DNA of 64,000 nucleotides from CAVPXC01 sp963709505 (GTDB taxonomy: Bacteria; Chloroflexota; Anaerolineae; JAAEKA01), in the NCBI GenBank assembly GCA_963709505.1, contig CAVPXC010000019.1:1-64000 (forward strand), in the 5' to 3' direction. A model generated the notes under the pieces. That model saw nothing but the letters and a program-made list of their open reading frames with translations, had not been told where the DNA came from and did not search any database. Within the stretch, counting starts at the first letter, position 1, and the number at the start of each line of letters is the position of its first letter. Below, piece by piece: positions 7,819-16,999 of the stretch. A program made the position numbers and the translations under genes.

Positions 7819-9100
7819 TTACCGGGGGTGGACCAAGCGACGCCAACCCAAGCCAGCGATCACAGCGACGCCCAACACAACTGCTGCAACTAGCCAGGGC
7901 AGCGGGCTGGCCGAAGGAGCAGCATCAGCCGTCAGGTTGTTCAAAGTGACAGCCGTGGGCGCCTGCGGGATAGCGCTGACAGGTCCGTGCAGCGTGGTTG
8001 TGCCGGACGTGGCCACATCCTCGAGCGTGTACCAGTAGCTCTGGCCTGGCGTCACGTTCGTGTCCTCAAAGCCGTAGGCAAAGCCCTGCGCGCTGCCGGG
8101 GGACTGCGATGGGATCATCAGTTCGTTCACCAGCTCGCCCTGCAGGTCAGGCGACGTGCTGCGGTAGAGATTGAAGCCCCGGTTGCCGATCTCGCTGACC
8201 GTTTCCCAGGTCACAAGGACATGGTCGCCGGCCCATTCGGCGCCGAACGAGTCCAGTGTGACCGCCAGGGGGTTGCTTGGGTCCGAAATGCGCGCCCAGA
8301 GGCATGCCGGGTTGGACTGGCGCTCGCCAGTCACGAACGAGTTGATTACCGGTGGTACATAGGCTTGTTCGCAGTTGGCGCCTGGAATGAAACCCAGGAT
8401 TTGCAGCGTGCGCTCTCCCTCCGGACAGGTGAACGTCGTATTGGGCTGCTGGCTAACTGTCACCTTGTCATCGCAGCCGTTACCGGTCGAGTTGCCCCAA
8501 GGGCACACACCGCCCGGGTTGTTGGCTGGATTGTTGGGCGTTTCGTCGTGGGTGAAAGTGTAGTTGAAGTTCTGCGTGCCGCCTTGGGTCGGAACACTGC
8601 CGTCATCACACAGACAGATTGCCCATCGTGATGCTCAGGCCGATCTGTGTGAGTATGTTGTTTGCGGTGATCGGATTGTTGTAGTGCGTGAATCGGCCGA
8701 GGTAGAACGGGACATCGGCGGCAACGCTGCCGACGTTGTTGTTGCCATTGAAACCGTATCCGCTTCGATCGCCGTCCTGCCCAGTGTTAGGGGAAGGGGT
8801 CCCATACCGCCACTGGTTTTCGTCGGTCGTCGTACTACCGGGGGGATTCTGAATGCCCGCGCTGCTGGTGCTGCACGCAGTCGGCGCGCCGGCAGAGCCG
8901 GTGGTGTTGTCAGGTGCGTAGCACCATCTGAACGAACTGGTATTGGAAGGTGTTGGGCTTCCCCATACGCCGTCGACGTTGCCCGCAGTGAGCGCGCTCG
9001 CTACGGCAGCCAGGCCCAAGGCAAGGACCAAAGCAAAGGCGAGCGCTACGGCGCATCGTCGACGTTTATGGATTTGCCGGTATCTTTTGACGCTAGACAT
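7819..9100 (-). CDS. Secreted, membrane-anchored surface protein with choice-of-anchor-like domain, frameshifted
   Basis: Starts at ATG 9100 behind AAGGAG. A positively charged N-terminus (KRYRQIHKRRR) and a hydrophobic stretch ending in ALAAVASA form a clear signal peptide. The first part (GNVDGVWGSPTPS, DNQWRYG-type, FYLGRFTHYNNPI) resembles the choice-of-anchor K family of bacterial surface proteins. A frame break within the CTGTCTGTGTGATG stretch at about 8610-8625 ends the first frame. The second frame continues from GTQNFNYTFTHDETPN through a fibronectin III-like domain (VLVTWETVSEIGNRGFNLYRS) to a C-terminal membrane helix and an arginine-containing tail (WRRLVHPR). The restored product is about 425 residues with several Asn-rich, Cys-containing stretches. 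Function beyond surface location is unknown. Confidence 0.7.
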
Positions 9101-9350
9101 AGTTTTTCTCCTTGCAATATGCATCTGCAAAACTTGACAGTTTTTTAAGTGCATTTTTCGATAGGTTTTTGGTGAAAGTGAAATGACAAGAAACACTTCA
9201 AAATAACCGCTAGTACTTAGTATATCATTCCCGGTGTCTAAGTCAACGACTTCAGCATTACAATGAGATTACAACTTAATCGAGCACCCCGAAAGCTAGT
9301 TTCAGCCGATTGAGGCCTTAACCGTATGATGTTCAATCTGGCCAACCAAA

Positions 9351-9383
9351 AAGCGTCACCGGAAATAGTTTCCGGTGACGCTT
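9351..9383 (-). terminator. Terminator downstream of the cyclophilin gene
   Basis: A perfect 15-bp stem, AAGCGTCACCGGAAA (9351-9365) with TTTCCGGTGACGCTT (9369-9383), has a 3-base loop and is followed on the minus strand by a T-run. It ends minus-strand transcription of the cyclophilin gene. The rest of the gap 9101-9350 is AT-rich; no gene was recognised in it. Confidence 0.9.
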
Positions 9384-9408
9384 CTAATTGCTGACGTATT
9401 TTGGTAGA

Positions 9409-9897
9409 CTACTGGCTCTCGGCAATCGTCACTGAGGTGATCACATCACCCTGGCGGATGGCGTTGACCACGTCCATGCCGCTGGTGACTTTGCCGAAGA
9501 CGGTGTGCTTGCCGTCCAGATGGGGCTGCGGTGAGTGGGTGATGAAGAACTGGCTGCCGTTGGTGTTCGGCCCCGCGTTGGCCATCGAGAGCGAGCCTGT
9601 GCCGTGTTTGTTGGGGTTGTTGCGCGTCTCATCCTCGAATTTATAGCCCGGACCGCCGCGGCCGCTGCCGGTCGGGTCGCCGCCCTGGATCATGAAGTTC
9701 GAGATCACCCGGTGAAAGGTGACGCCGTCGTAAAAGCCATCGCGCGCCAGAAAGACGAAGTTGTTGACCGTCTTGGGCGCGTCCTTGGCGAAGAGATCGA
9801 TCTCGATCGTGCCTTTGCTGGTATCCATCGTCGCCGTGTAGTGCTTTTTGGGGTCGATGGTCATTGGGGGTGGGCTGTTCCACTGCTTGTCGCTCAT
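9409..9897 (-). CDS. Peptidyl-prolyl cis-trans isomerase (cyclophilin)
   Basis: 162-residue single-domain cyclophilin that speeds proline isomerisation during protein folding. The active-site block FHRVISNFMIQGGDPTGSG contains the catalytic arginine (FHR), the glutamine of the QGGD loop and the family glycines. FFITHSPQPHLDGKHTVFG follows, with the conserved Phe and His. There is no signal peptide, so it is a cytosolic PpiB-like enzyme. In vertebrate cyclophilin A a Trp sits where this protein has the His of PHLDGKHTVFG, as is common in bacterial forms. Confidence 0.93.
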   Translation of the reverse strand: MSDKQWNSPPPMTIDPKKHYTATMDTSKGTIEIDLFAKDAPKTVNNFVFLARDGFYDGVTFHRVISNFMIQGGDPTGSGRGGPGYKFEDETRNNPNKHGTGSLSMANAGPNTNGSQFFITHSPQPHLDGKHTVFGKVTSGMDVVNAIRQGDVITSVTIAESQ

Positions 9898-9924
9898 GTC
9901 TGTTTCCTCTTTCGTTCTTGGGAT

Positions 9925-11430
9925 TTATGGTCCGTACAGCTCGCCGAACTTGGTGTTCAGATAGCTAATGTACGGTTTGATGGTCAACGGGCCGCCGGTG
10001 ACGCGCTCGACCAACTCGGCGGCGGTGAATTTGCTGCCGTGCTGGTAGATTTGTTCTTTCAGCCAGCCGTGCAACGTGCCAAACTCGCCGGCCGAGATCT
10101 CGGCCACGATCTCGGGGTGAGCTTGGAGGGCCCGGTCGAAGAAGGCTGCGCCCATGATGTTGCCCAGGGTATAGCCCTGGAACTGGCCGCCGATCAGGCC
10201 GCCGTACCAGTGCACGTCCTGCAGAACGCCGTCCCGGTCGTCCGGCGCATGCACTCCCAGGTAGCCTTGATAGCTCGAGTGCCAGGCGTCCGGCAGATCC
10301 TTGATCGCCAGCGTGCCCTCCAGCAGCGCCAACTCCAATTCGAATCGGATGATGACGTGCAGATTGTAGGTCACCTCGTCGGCGTCGACGCGGATCAGGC
10401 TGGGCTGGACCTTGTTGATGGCCCGGTAGAACGCGTCCGTGCTGACATCGCCTAACTGCTGCGGGAATACGGCCTGCAGCTGGGGGAAGAAATGGCTCCA
10501 GAAGGGCCGGCTGCGGCCCACCAGGTTTTCCCAGGTGCGCGACTGGCTCTCGTGGACGCCGGAGGAAGTGCCGTGGCCGAGCGGCGAGCCCTCGAAGGCA
10601 GGGGCGATGCCTTGCTCGTACATCGCATGACCCGATTCGTGCAGAGTAGAAAATAGGCCGTCGCCCAAGTCGTCGGTTGCGAAGCGTGTGGTGATGCGCA
10701 CGTCGCCCGTGGAGAACCTGATCATGAAGGGATGATGGGTCTTGTCCTGCCGGCCGCGTTGCAGATCGTACCCGTAGCGCTGGACAACGTCCAGGCCGAA
10801 GGCCTGCTGCTGCGGCTCGGGGTAGTCCCGGTGCAGAAAAGAGTTGTCGGGCGCCGGTCGCTCCTTGATCGCCTCGACCAGAGGCACCAGTTCCTTGCGC
10901 AACTCGGCGAATAGCGGTCGCAGCAAGGCCACGGTCATGCCGTGGTCCGCCTCGTCGATCAAGGGATCGGCGATATGGGCGTATCCGGGGAAGAACTCGG
11001 CCGTGCGCCGGCTCAACTCCAGCGTTTTCTCCAGGTAGGGCCGCACTGCGGCGAAGTCATTGGCTGGCCGAGCGGTCGTCCACGCCTGATACGACGCGGT
11101 CAGGTGATTGGAGACCTCGGCCACGAAACTGGGCGGCAGCTTGGTGGCTCGTTCGTACTCTCGGCGGCTGACGCGGATCAGACTCGCGTCGTCGTGCTCG
11201 TGGGGCAGGCTTTCCTCGTACGGTCGCAGCTCGTCCAGCAGCCGGCCGATCGCCGGATCGGTGGCCTTCTCCTGTGCGAGCAGGCTGAGTTGGCCGCGCT
11301 GGCGGCCGCGCGCCTCGGCTCCGCCGGGCGGCATGTAGGTCGCCTGGTCCCAATACAACACGGCCGCAGCCGAGCGCAGATCGCTGGCCTCCAACAAACA
11401 TGACTTCAGTTCGGCAACTTTCTCTTTCAT
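9925..11430 (-). CDS. Carboxypeptidase Taq-type metallopeptidase (M32)
   Basis: 501-residue zinc-dependent carboxypeptidase of family M32, which removes C-terminal residues from peptides in the cytosol. The zinc motif HESGH is at residues 264-268. It is preceded by the family HPF block (about 233-235) and the DVRITTRF segment, and followed by GTSSGVHESQSRTWENLVGRS, which holds the third ligand glutamate. Length and N-terminus are those of the family. The stop lies 27 bases upstream of the cyclophilin gene, so the two may be co-transcribed. Confidence 0.94.
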   Translation of the reverse strand: MKEKVAELKSCLLEASDLRSAAAVLYWDQATYMPPGGAEARGRQRGQLSLLAQEKATDPAIGRLLDELRPYEESLPHEHDDASLIRVSRREYERATKLPPSFVAEVSNHLTASYQAWTTARPANDFAAVRPYLEKTLELSRRTAEFFPGYAHIADPLIDEADHGMTVALLRPLFAELRKELVPLVEAIKERPAPDNSFLHRDYPEPQQQAFGLDVVQRYGYDLQRGRQDKTHHPFMIRFSTGDVRITTRFATDDLGDGLFSTLHESGHAMYEQGIAPAFEGSPLGHGTSSGVHESQSRTWENLVGRSRPFWSHFFPQLQAVFPQQLGDVSTDAFYRAINKVQPSLIRVDADEVTYNLHVIIRFELELALLEGTLAIKDLPDAWHSSYQGYLGVHAPDDRDGVLQDVHWYGGLIGGQFQGYTLGNIMGAAFFDRALQAHPEIVAEISAGEFGTLHGWLKEQIYQHGSKFTAAELVERVTGGPLTIKPYISYLNTKFGELYGP

Positions 11431-11500
11431 ATGCTGTCTCAGCTAGTCCTTTCTTCGGCGAGAATTGCATCGCGGCCTCTGCCTTCGCGCGCTTCGCGCT

Positions 11501-12211
11501 TCACACCTTCTTCGCCTTCGTACTTTCATGATCCCGCATGCGCTGTTTTGTTTGAAACACCACCCGGCTAAACTGGGCGACGTGATGCAGCGGGTCGATA
11601 TGGCTGCTCTGGTCGCCGTAGATGGTGCGGATTGGAACCCAGTCTAGCATATAGCCTTGCTGGACACAAGTGACGATCATCTCCACTTCGAATTCGAAGC
11701 CCTGCTCCTTGCTGTCGAGGATCGCTTCGACCATGCGGTGACTGAGCAGCCGGTAGCCCGACTGGTTGTCCTGCACCGGTTGACCTAGCGCCCAGGAAAA
11801 GCTCCAGCGTCCGAGGGTGTTGGCGATGCGGCGGCTGGCTGGCATATGGCCGAACGTGCGCGCGCCGATGATCAGGTCGGCGTGGGTAGCGGCAAATCGG
11901 GCCAGAAAGGCCGGAATTTCGGCGGGATCGTGTTGGCCGTCGGCATCGAGGGTGAGCACCGTCTCGTATCCATTATCGAGCGCCCAGCGCATGCCGGCGC
12001 GCAGCGCAGCGCCCTTGCCCTGGTTCGGTATCTGGCGCAGCACCGTTGCGCCGGCAGCCTCAGCCACGCTTGCGGTGTCGTCCTTCGAGCCATCGTCCAC
12101 CACCAGCACTGGAAGCAGCGCCTTGGCGCCTTCGATGACCGGTGTGATGCGTTGTGCCTCGTTGTAAGCGGGAATCAATGCCAGACCTGACAATGGGTGA
12201 ATGGTTTTCAT
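11501..12211 (-). CDS. Family 2 glycosyltransferase (DPM/polyprenyl-phosphate sugar synthase type)
   Basis: 236-residue GT-A enzyme without membrane helices. It has the nucleotide-sugar motifs VVDDGSKDDT (about 37-46) and LDADGQHDP (about 88-96), and the later QDNQSGYRLL acceptor-side motif common to dolichyl- or polyprenyl-phosphate mannose/glucose synthases. Such enzymes load a lipid carrier used by GT-C membrane transferases, a class plentiful at the right end of this window. Exact sugar and acceptor unknown. Confidence 0.88.
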   Translation of the reverse strand: MKTIHPLSGLALIPAYNEAQRITPVIEGAKALLPVLVVDDGSKDDTASVAEAAGATVLRQIPNQGKGAALRAGMRWALDNGYETVLTLDADGQHDPAEIPAFLARFAATHADLIIGARTFGHMPASRRIANTLGRWSFSWALGQPVQDNQSGYRLLSHRMVEAILDSKEQGFEFEVEMIVTCVQQGYMLDWVPIRTIYGDQSSHIDPLHHVAQFSRVVFQTKQRMRDHESTKAKKV

Positions 12212-12233
12212 GTGCAGTGTATCGTCTATTCAG

Positions 12234-12269
12234 CAGACCTCCGAGGTCACGGAAGACCTCGGAGGTCTG
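12234..12269. repeat. Inverted repeat of the GACCTCCGAGGTC family, copy 1
   Basis: CAGACCTCCGAGGTC (12234-12248), spacer ACGGAA, GACCTCGGAGGTCTG (12255-12269): perfect 15-base arms. Each arm is itself nearly palindromic (ACCTCCGAGGT). A second copy is at 40107-40142. It lies between the GT2 start and the Nudix stop. Confidence 0.9.
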
Positions 12270-12289
12270 TCCTAACTCAAAACCGTTCA

Positions 12290-12913
12290 TCAATCAAATG
12301 CCGCCAACCTCCAGGGGTCGCTGGCGTGAGCGCGCACCTCGGCCAGGTGGCGCTGATTTGTTCGCTCGCTGGAGAGCGGCGGTAGGTCGTCGAAGTCGAA
12401 AAAAGCCACGTCCAAAGTCTCCTCGTTCGGCCTGGCCGCGCCGCCGATGATCTCGCACAGGAAGACGAGCTTGTAGGCATGGTAGAACGATAGCGGCGTG
12501 CCATTGCGGTTGGCATCGTAGACGCCGATGAGCTTTGAAACCACCACCTGGAAGCCCGCCTCCTCCCACACCTCGCGCACGATCGTCTCCGAGGGCAGGT
12601 CGCCGACGTCGGCCCAGCCGCCTGGTAAAGCCCATCGTCCGTCCGCCCGCTCCTGCACCAAGAGAACCTTGCCATTAGCTACGATCGCGCCGCGGACGTC
12701 AACCTTGGGGGTGGCATAGCCCGGCTGAACCAAGAAATTCTCGATGGTGGGCTCGATCAGCAGAGCCGTGTGCGCCGCAACAATTGCGGCTGCGATCTCG
12801 GCCAGCCGGCGATAGCGCCCGCGGTCGTAGTCGTTGGCGGTAAAGGTCAGGCCGGTTTGGCTCATGGCCTGCAGCTCACGCGCCCAAACCAGCCAGGGAG
12901 GAGTTGGTGTCAT
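12290..12913 (-). CDS. Nudix hydrolase with N-terminal Nudix-associated domain
   Basis: About 207 residues from ATG 12913; a GTG at 12949 would add 12. The N-terminal 65 residues (RELQAMSQTGLTFTANDYD and what follows) match the small domain seen before many Nudix proteins that act on ADP-ribose-like or nucleoside diphosphate compounds. The Nudix box is complete: the GGWADVGDLP segment followed by REVWEEAGF gives GX5EX7REVXEEXGF with all metal-binding glutamates. Substrate unknown. It is probably monocistronic, with repeats on both sides. Confidence 0.88.
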   Translation of the reverse strand: MTPTPPWLVWARELQAMSQTGLTFTANDYDRGRYRRLAEIAAAIVAAHTALLIEPTIENFLVQPGYATPKVDVRGAIVANGKVLLVQERADGRWALPGGWADVGDLPSETIVREVWEEAGFQVVVSKLIGVYDANRNGTPLSFYHAYKLVFLCEIIGGAARPNEETLDVAFFDFDDLPPLSSERTNQRHLAEVRAHASDPWRLAAFD

Positions 12914-12968
12914 GGTTTGGTTGTTGCCTCGGTAAACAAATGGCGTCACTTTTGCAGCGTTGCGAATT

Positions 12969-13053
12969 CTAAACTCATGTTCTGGAGAAACCAGGAGTTT
13001 TGTTGGCCTAATGTCGCCTCAAAACCCCAGGTTTCAACAGAACATGAGTTTAG
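12969..13053. repeat. 85-bp inverted-repeat element (MITE-like)
   Basis: Outer arms CTAAACTCATGTTCTG (12969-12984) and its exact reverse complement (13038-13053). Imperfect inner arms follow (CAGGAGTTTTG with CAAAACCCCAG). It has no coding capacity. It sits side by side with the next repeat in the 430-base gap between the Nudix and E1 alpha genes. Confidence 0.85.
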
Positions 13054-13103
13054 CACACAATCGCATTTTGGCAGGAACTATGCGCCCGCGCAGTCAAAGG
13101 CGC

Positions 13104-13242
13104 GCTGAGTGCTTTGTTAAGCTAGAAGTTGTGAGTGTCATCCTGAGGCTCGGCGAAGGATCTCGACGTGGATGCAAGCGGGGATCCTTCGCCGAGCCTC
13201 AGGATGACACTCACAACTTTTCAACCTAACAGAGCACTGAGC
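13104..13242. repeat. 139-bp imperfect palindrome with 37-bp perfect core arms
   Basis: The core arms 13126-13162 and 13183-13219 are exact reverse complements over 37 bases, with a 20-base loop. Weaker pairing extends outward to about 13104 and 13242 (GCTGAGTGCTTTGTTA against the complement of TAACAGAGCACTGAGC). The core contains GTCATCCTGAGGCTCGGCGA, a sequence type I associate with dispersed repeats in many bacterial genomes. It is consistent with a miniature mobile element. Confidence 0.88.
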
Positions 13243-13283
13243 TTTGATCCTTGCCGTTGTGCTGCAATTGTACGCTCGGTTGC

Positions 13284-13312
13284 TTGCCTCCCACGGCGGA
13301 TCGGTATATAAT
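13284..13312 (+). promoter_or_regulatory. Promoter of the E1 alpha/beta operon
   Basis: TTGCCT (13284-13289), 17-base spacer, TATAAT (13307-13312), 33 bases upstream of the ATG at 13346. It is a consensus -10 box with a fair -35. Confidence 0.7.
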
Positions 13313-13345
13313 CTCTCAACCCCTTACCTTTGGAGAAAGTGGCTT

Positions 13346-14321
13346 ATGAACGAACCGCCGTTGACGCCGGATCAAAAGCTAGAACTCTATTATTGGATGC
13401 AGCTGACGCGCGTCTTTGACGAGCGCATGCTGTCGTTGTGGAAGCAGGGCCGCGGCGTAGGTGGCACCTTTTCGCAGCGAGGACACGAGGCTACCAGCGT
13501 GGGCGCGGCCTATGCGCTCAACCTGGAAGATACCGTGGCGCCGATGCATCGCGACCTGGGTTGTGTCCTCCTGCGCGGGTTGACGCCGCGCAGGGTCTTT
13601 GCCAACCTCCTGGGCCGCGAGACGGGCGTCACGCGCGGCCGCGACGCCAATTTTCACGGCTTAGGTGACCTCCGTCACAACGTCGTCGGCTTGATCAGCC
13701 ATCTGCCGCATTCTTTACCGGTGGCGCTGGGAATGGCGATGAGCTTTATCTACCGCGGTGAGCCGCGTGTGGCGTTGACCTTTACCGGCGACGGCGCCAG
13801 CAGTACGGGTCTGTTTCACGAGGTGCTGAACATGGCAGCGGTCTATAACGCGCCGCTGGTGGTGATCGTGGAGAACAACCAGTACGCCTATTCGACGCCC
13901 TTGCATCAGCAGATGAAGGTCTTCGACATCGCCGGGCGCGCCGGTATCTATGGCATGCCCGGTGTGACGGTCGACGGCAACGACGTCGAGCTGGTGTACG
14001 AAGTGACCAAAGAGGCGGTGGAGCGGGCGCGGCGCGGCGGCGGACCGACGTTGATCGAATCCAAAACCATGCGCATGCTCGGCCATGCCATCCACGACGG
14101 CGCGGAGTACGTGCCGGCGGAGCTGCTGGCTGAATGGCAAGCGCGCGATCCGATCAAGCGTTACACTGTCCGGCTGCTGGCCGAAGGCGTGGCCGGCCGC
14201 GTCGAGTTGGACGAAATCGATCGCCGCTGCGAGGTTGAGGTCGACGACGCCATGGCCTTCGCCGAGTTCGAGCCCGTGGCCGGATCCGGCGACGGTGTTC
14301 GATGGCGTGTACGCGCCCTGA
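13346..14321 (+). CDS. 2-oxoacid dehydrogenase E1 component, alpha subunit, C-terminal frameshift
   Basis: Thiamine-diphosphate subunit of a pyruvate or branched-chain 2-oxoacid dehydrogenase complex. The ATG at 13346 follows GGAGAAAG and gives an N-terminus of family type (YYWMQLTRVFDERM). The TPP-binding motif runs from GDGASSTG to the ENNQYAYST block. The phosphorylation-loop-like GHAIHDGAEYVP region is present. As sequenced the frame continues to 14329 with an unrelated tail. The conserved ending SSPWPDPATVFDGVYAP is in the next frame and stops at 14321, so one indel near 14262 is likely. The E1 beta gene follows. E2 and E3 are not in the window, so the substrate (pyruvate, branched-chain or acetoin) is undecided. 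Confidence 0.9.
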
Positions 14322-14333
14322 GGGCATAGTAAA

Positions 14334-14358
14334 GAGTGGAGAGTGGAGAGTGGAGAGA
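14334..14358. repeat. GAGTGGA tandem repeat between E1 genes
   Basis: Three copies of the 8-mer GAGTGGAG in a row, related to the units in the sufC-sufB hairpin (4325-4397). Here no complementary arm follows. It occupies part of the gap between E1 alpha and E1 beta. Confidence 0.7.
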
Positions 14359-14409
14359 GCAGAGAATTTCGGCTTTACCGAGGCGGATCAGGGCGGTGAA
14401 GGCCGTGTC

Positions 14410-15378
14410 ATGTCCTATATCGCCGCGATCAGCGAGGCCCTGCGCGAGGAGATGCGCCGCGATCCGGAGGTGCTGCTGCTGGGCGAGGATATCGGCGGTG
14501 ATTTCGGCGGCGCGTTCAAGGTAACCAAGGGCTTCGAAAAGGAGTTTGGCGCGCGGCGGGTGATCAACACGCCGATCGCCGAGCTGGGCTTCACTGGCAT
14601 GGCCACCGGCATGGCGTTGATGGGTCTGCGGCCGGTGGTCGAGATGCAGTTCGCCGATTTCATCAGCTCGGCCTTTGACAGCATCGTGCAGTTTGCCGCC
14701 ACCGCGCATTATCGCTGGAACGGCGCAGTGCCGTGGGTGATCCGCGCGCCGAGCGACGGCGGTATTCGCTCGGGGCCGTTCCACAGTCAGAACCCGGAGG
14801 CCTGGTTCGTTCACACGCCGGGGCTCAAGGTCGTCGCGCCCGGCACGCCGGCCGACGCCAAAGGGCTGCTGATCGCCGCGATCCGCGACAACAACCCGGT
14901 GATTTACTTCGAGAGCAAGCCGCTCTACCGTTCGCTGAAGGGCTACGTGCCGCCGGGCGAGTACGTGGTGCCGCTGGGCAAGGCCAATCTAGCGCGACAA
15001 GGCGACGATTTGTCGATCATCACCTACGGCACGCAGGTGCGCGAATCGCTCGCTGCGGCCGAGCGTCTTGCCGCCGAAGGCATCGAAGCGGATGTACTCG
15101 ATTTGCGCACGCTCAAGCCGTTGGACGAGGAGGCGATTCTCGAAACCGCGCGTAAGACCGGCAAGGTGCTGGTGGTGCATTCGGCCAACCAACTGTCCGG
15201 CGTGGGCGCGGAGGTGGCCGCGCTGATCTCGGATAAGGCTTTCGAATGGCTCGACGGCCCGGTAAAGCGCCTGGGCGCGCTCGACACGCCCGTTCCCTTC
15301 AGCCCTCCGTTGGAGGATTTCTATCGGCCGGATGCGGAGAAGATCTACAGAGCGGCAAGCGACTTGGCAAAGTACTAA
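14410..15378 (+). CDS. 2-oxoacid dehydrogenase E1 component, beta subunit
   Basis: 322-residue transketolase-like beta subunit that completes the E1 heterotetramer. The N-terminal pyrimidine-binding half begins MSYIAAISEALREEMRRD and contains LLGEDIGGDFGGAFKVTKG and the RVINTPIAELGFTGMATGMA block. The C-terminal transketolase_C half carries DVLDLRTLKPLDEE. The start at 14410 is chosen because the family N-terminus begins here; reading-frame sequence upstream is low-complexity repeat. GAAGG lies about 10 bases upstream. Confidence 0.94.
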   Translation: MSYIAAISEALREEMRRDPEVLLLGEDIGGDFGGAFKVTKGFEKEFGARRVINTPIAELGFTGMATGMALMGLRPVVEMQFADFISSAFDSIVQFAATAHYRWNGAVPWVIRAPSDGGIRSGPFHSQNPEAWFVHTPGLKVVAPGTPADAKGLLIAAIRDNNPVIYFESKPLYRSLKGYVPPGEYVVPLGKANLARQGDDLSIITYGTQVRESLAAAERLAAEGIEADVLDLRTLKPLDEEAILETARKTGKVLVVHSANQLSGVGAEVAALISDKAFEWLDGPVKRLGALDTPVPFSPPLEDFYRPDAEKIYRAASDLAKY

Positions 15379-15396
15379 ATGCCGGCGTCTCTTTCG

Positions 15397-15981
15397 TCAA
15401 AGGCCCTCGAATGTCGCAAACCAGTCGATACTCACGGTGCTCCAGGCGCCCCCAGGAGCGGTGGCGAGGTTGCCGAAGAACAGCGTGTCGGGCGTGGTGG
15501 CATTCTCACCCTGAAGATAGGTGTTCTGCGAACAGTCGCTCTGCGGCCACCAGCCCACTTCCTGGCCATCCACGTATAAGTGCGCCGTTCCGTTGATGAA
15601 ATCCGCAGTCACTACCATCCAACCCTCGTGGGGTACGGCATAGCCCGGCAGGCGTTCTAAACGCCAAAAATACTGCTCCTGGCAGCACGGGAAGATGAAC
15701 TGCCCGTTGCCGGCGTTGCTGGTTGTGTCCTGCAAAGTATAGAACATGGCGCCTGTGAAGTAGGGGAAATGCCCAGCGTTGCTGATCTCGACGCCGTAGC
15801 CGTGGGCTGTTTGCCGGCCTCTCCAGGCAAAGCGCACGTTGCCGGTGTTGGGACGCCAGTTGTATCGCGGATACGGCGGCAGAGGTGAGCTCTGGCCACG
15901 CAGCCAGGGCGGCAGAGCGGTATTGCGTGAGCGCACGTAATCGAGGGGACTATCTGGGTTACCACGTTGGTCTGGACTTTG
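15397..15981 (-). pseudogene. Remnant of a secreted concanavalin/LamG-like protein
   Basis: Open frame with no convincing start; upstream it meets a TGA at about 15984, directly after the UbiA stop region. The visible roughly 190 residues (VEISNAGHFPYF, GWMVVTADFINGTAHLYVDG, DTLFFGNLAT) look like a beta-sandwich lectin-type domain. The segment TAHLYVDGQEVG is typical of LamG/ConA-like folds. There is no signal peptide, so the 5' part of the gene is missing or in another frame. It is probably a truncated gene beside the prenyltransferases. Confidence 0.5.
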
Positions 15982-16009
15982 TCAACACATTTACAAAATT
16001 CGAGAGCGG

Positions 16010-16948
16010 CTAAGCTGCCAGGCCCAGCCAGACGAAAGCCGTCAGCTCTGCCAGTGCAGCCGACGTCAGCAAGCCGATACTCCAGAAGGCCAAGGCATTC
16101 CACTGGCTGCGGTCGCCGCTCGCGCCGCGGCGGATGCGCCACATTTGCCAGATAGCCAGGGGCAGCGTCAACAGGACGGCGCCCGCGGCCAGCGGCGGCA
16201 GGCCCAGCCAGATCAGCAGGGGCAGCGCTAAGTAGGCCAGGGCGAGGGCGCCCACGAACAGCCGGCCAGCCCGCTGCCGGCCAAACTTGACCACCAGCGT
16301 CCGCTTGTCGACCGCAGCATCGCCCTCCGCATCGGGGAAGTTGACGCTGAGCAGCATGGCGAATTGAAAACAGCTGAGCGGCAAAGCGGCCAGCAGCGGC
16401 AAAAGCGCCAATTGGCCCGCCTGAAGCTGAAAGCCGACGAGTGTGGTCAGAATCGGCACCAGCACGGCGCCGGTCAATTCGCCCCAGCCACGGCGGTTCA
16501 AGAACAGCGGGGGTGAGCTATAGCTCCAGGCCAGGAAAAGCGCCAGCAGCAGGAGCAGCATCGTCTGCACTGGCGACGCGCTGGCTGCGGTTACTATGGC
16601 CGTGGCCAGCAAGGCCACGCCGGCCAATACCAGTGCGGCTACCAGAGCCACGCGTGGCGACAGCGTTCCATCCGGCAGTACCCGGCTGCCGCTGGCCCAG
16701 CGCGTCGGCGTCACCGCGGCCTGGTCGGCGTCCTGGTCGAAGTAGTCGTTGCTGTAATGGGTCATCAATTGGATCGAGGTGATCGCCACCTGCCCCCACA
16801 CGGCCGTGGTCCAATTGATCGGTGCGCCCAGAAAATGGGCGATGCTCATCCCCAAGCCGTTGAACAGCACACCCCCCACAAGATGCAACGGCCGCCCGAG
16901 CCTGGCAAAAGCGATGAGCTTCTGTACCCAAGACCCATCACGTACCAT
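16010..16948 (-). CDS. UbiA-family prenyltransferase, MenA type
   Basis: About 312 residues with some eight hydrophobic segments. Motif I is NDYFDQDADQ (typical NDXXDXXXD) and motif II is FPDAEGDAAVDKRTLVVKFG. These are the two Mg-diphosphate sites; the overall pattern fits 1,4-dihydroxy-2-naphthoate polyprenyltransferase, the step that makes demethylmenaquinone at the membrane. ATG 16948 has AAAGGA nine bases upstream; ATG 16966 is possible. It follows a second UbiA gene 51 bases upstream on the same strand, so the two are probably one operon. Confidence 0.8.
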   Translation of the reverse strand: MVRDGSWVQKLIAFARLGRPLHLVGGVLFNGLGMSIAHFLGAPINWTTAVWGQVAITSIQLMTHYSNDYFDQDADQAAVTPTRWASGSRVLPDGTLSPRVALVAALVLAGVALLATAIVTAASASPVQTMLLLLLALFLAWSYSSPPLFLNRRGWGELTGAVLVPILTTLVGFQLQAGQLALLPLLAALPLSCFQFAMLLSVNFPDAEGDAAVDKRTLVVKFGRQRAGRLFVGALALAYLALPLLIWLGLPPLAAGAVLLTLPLAIWQMWRIRRGASGDRSQWNALAFWSIGLLTSAALAELTAFVWLGLAA

Positions 16949-16999
16949 TCCTTCCGATCCTTTCATTTCGGTATCCTGCTCTCCTCTCTCCGCTCTCTG

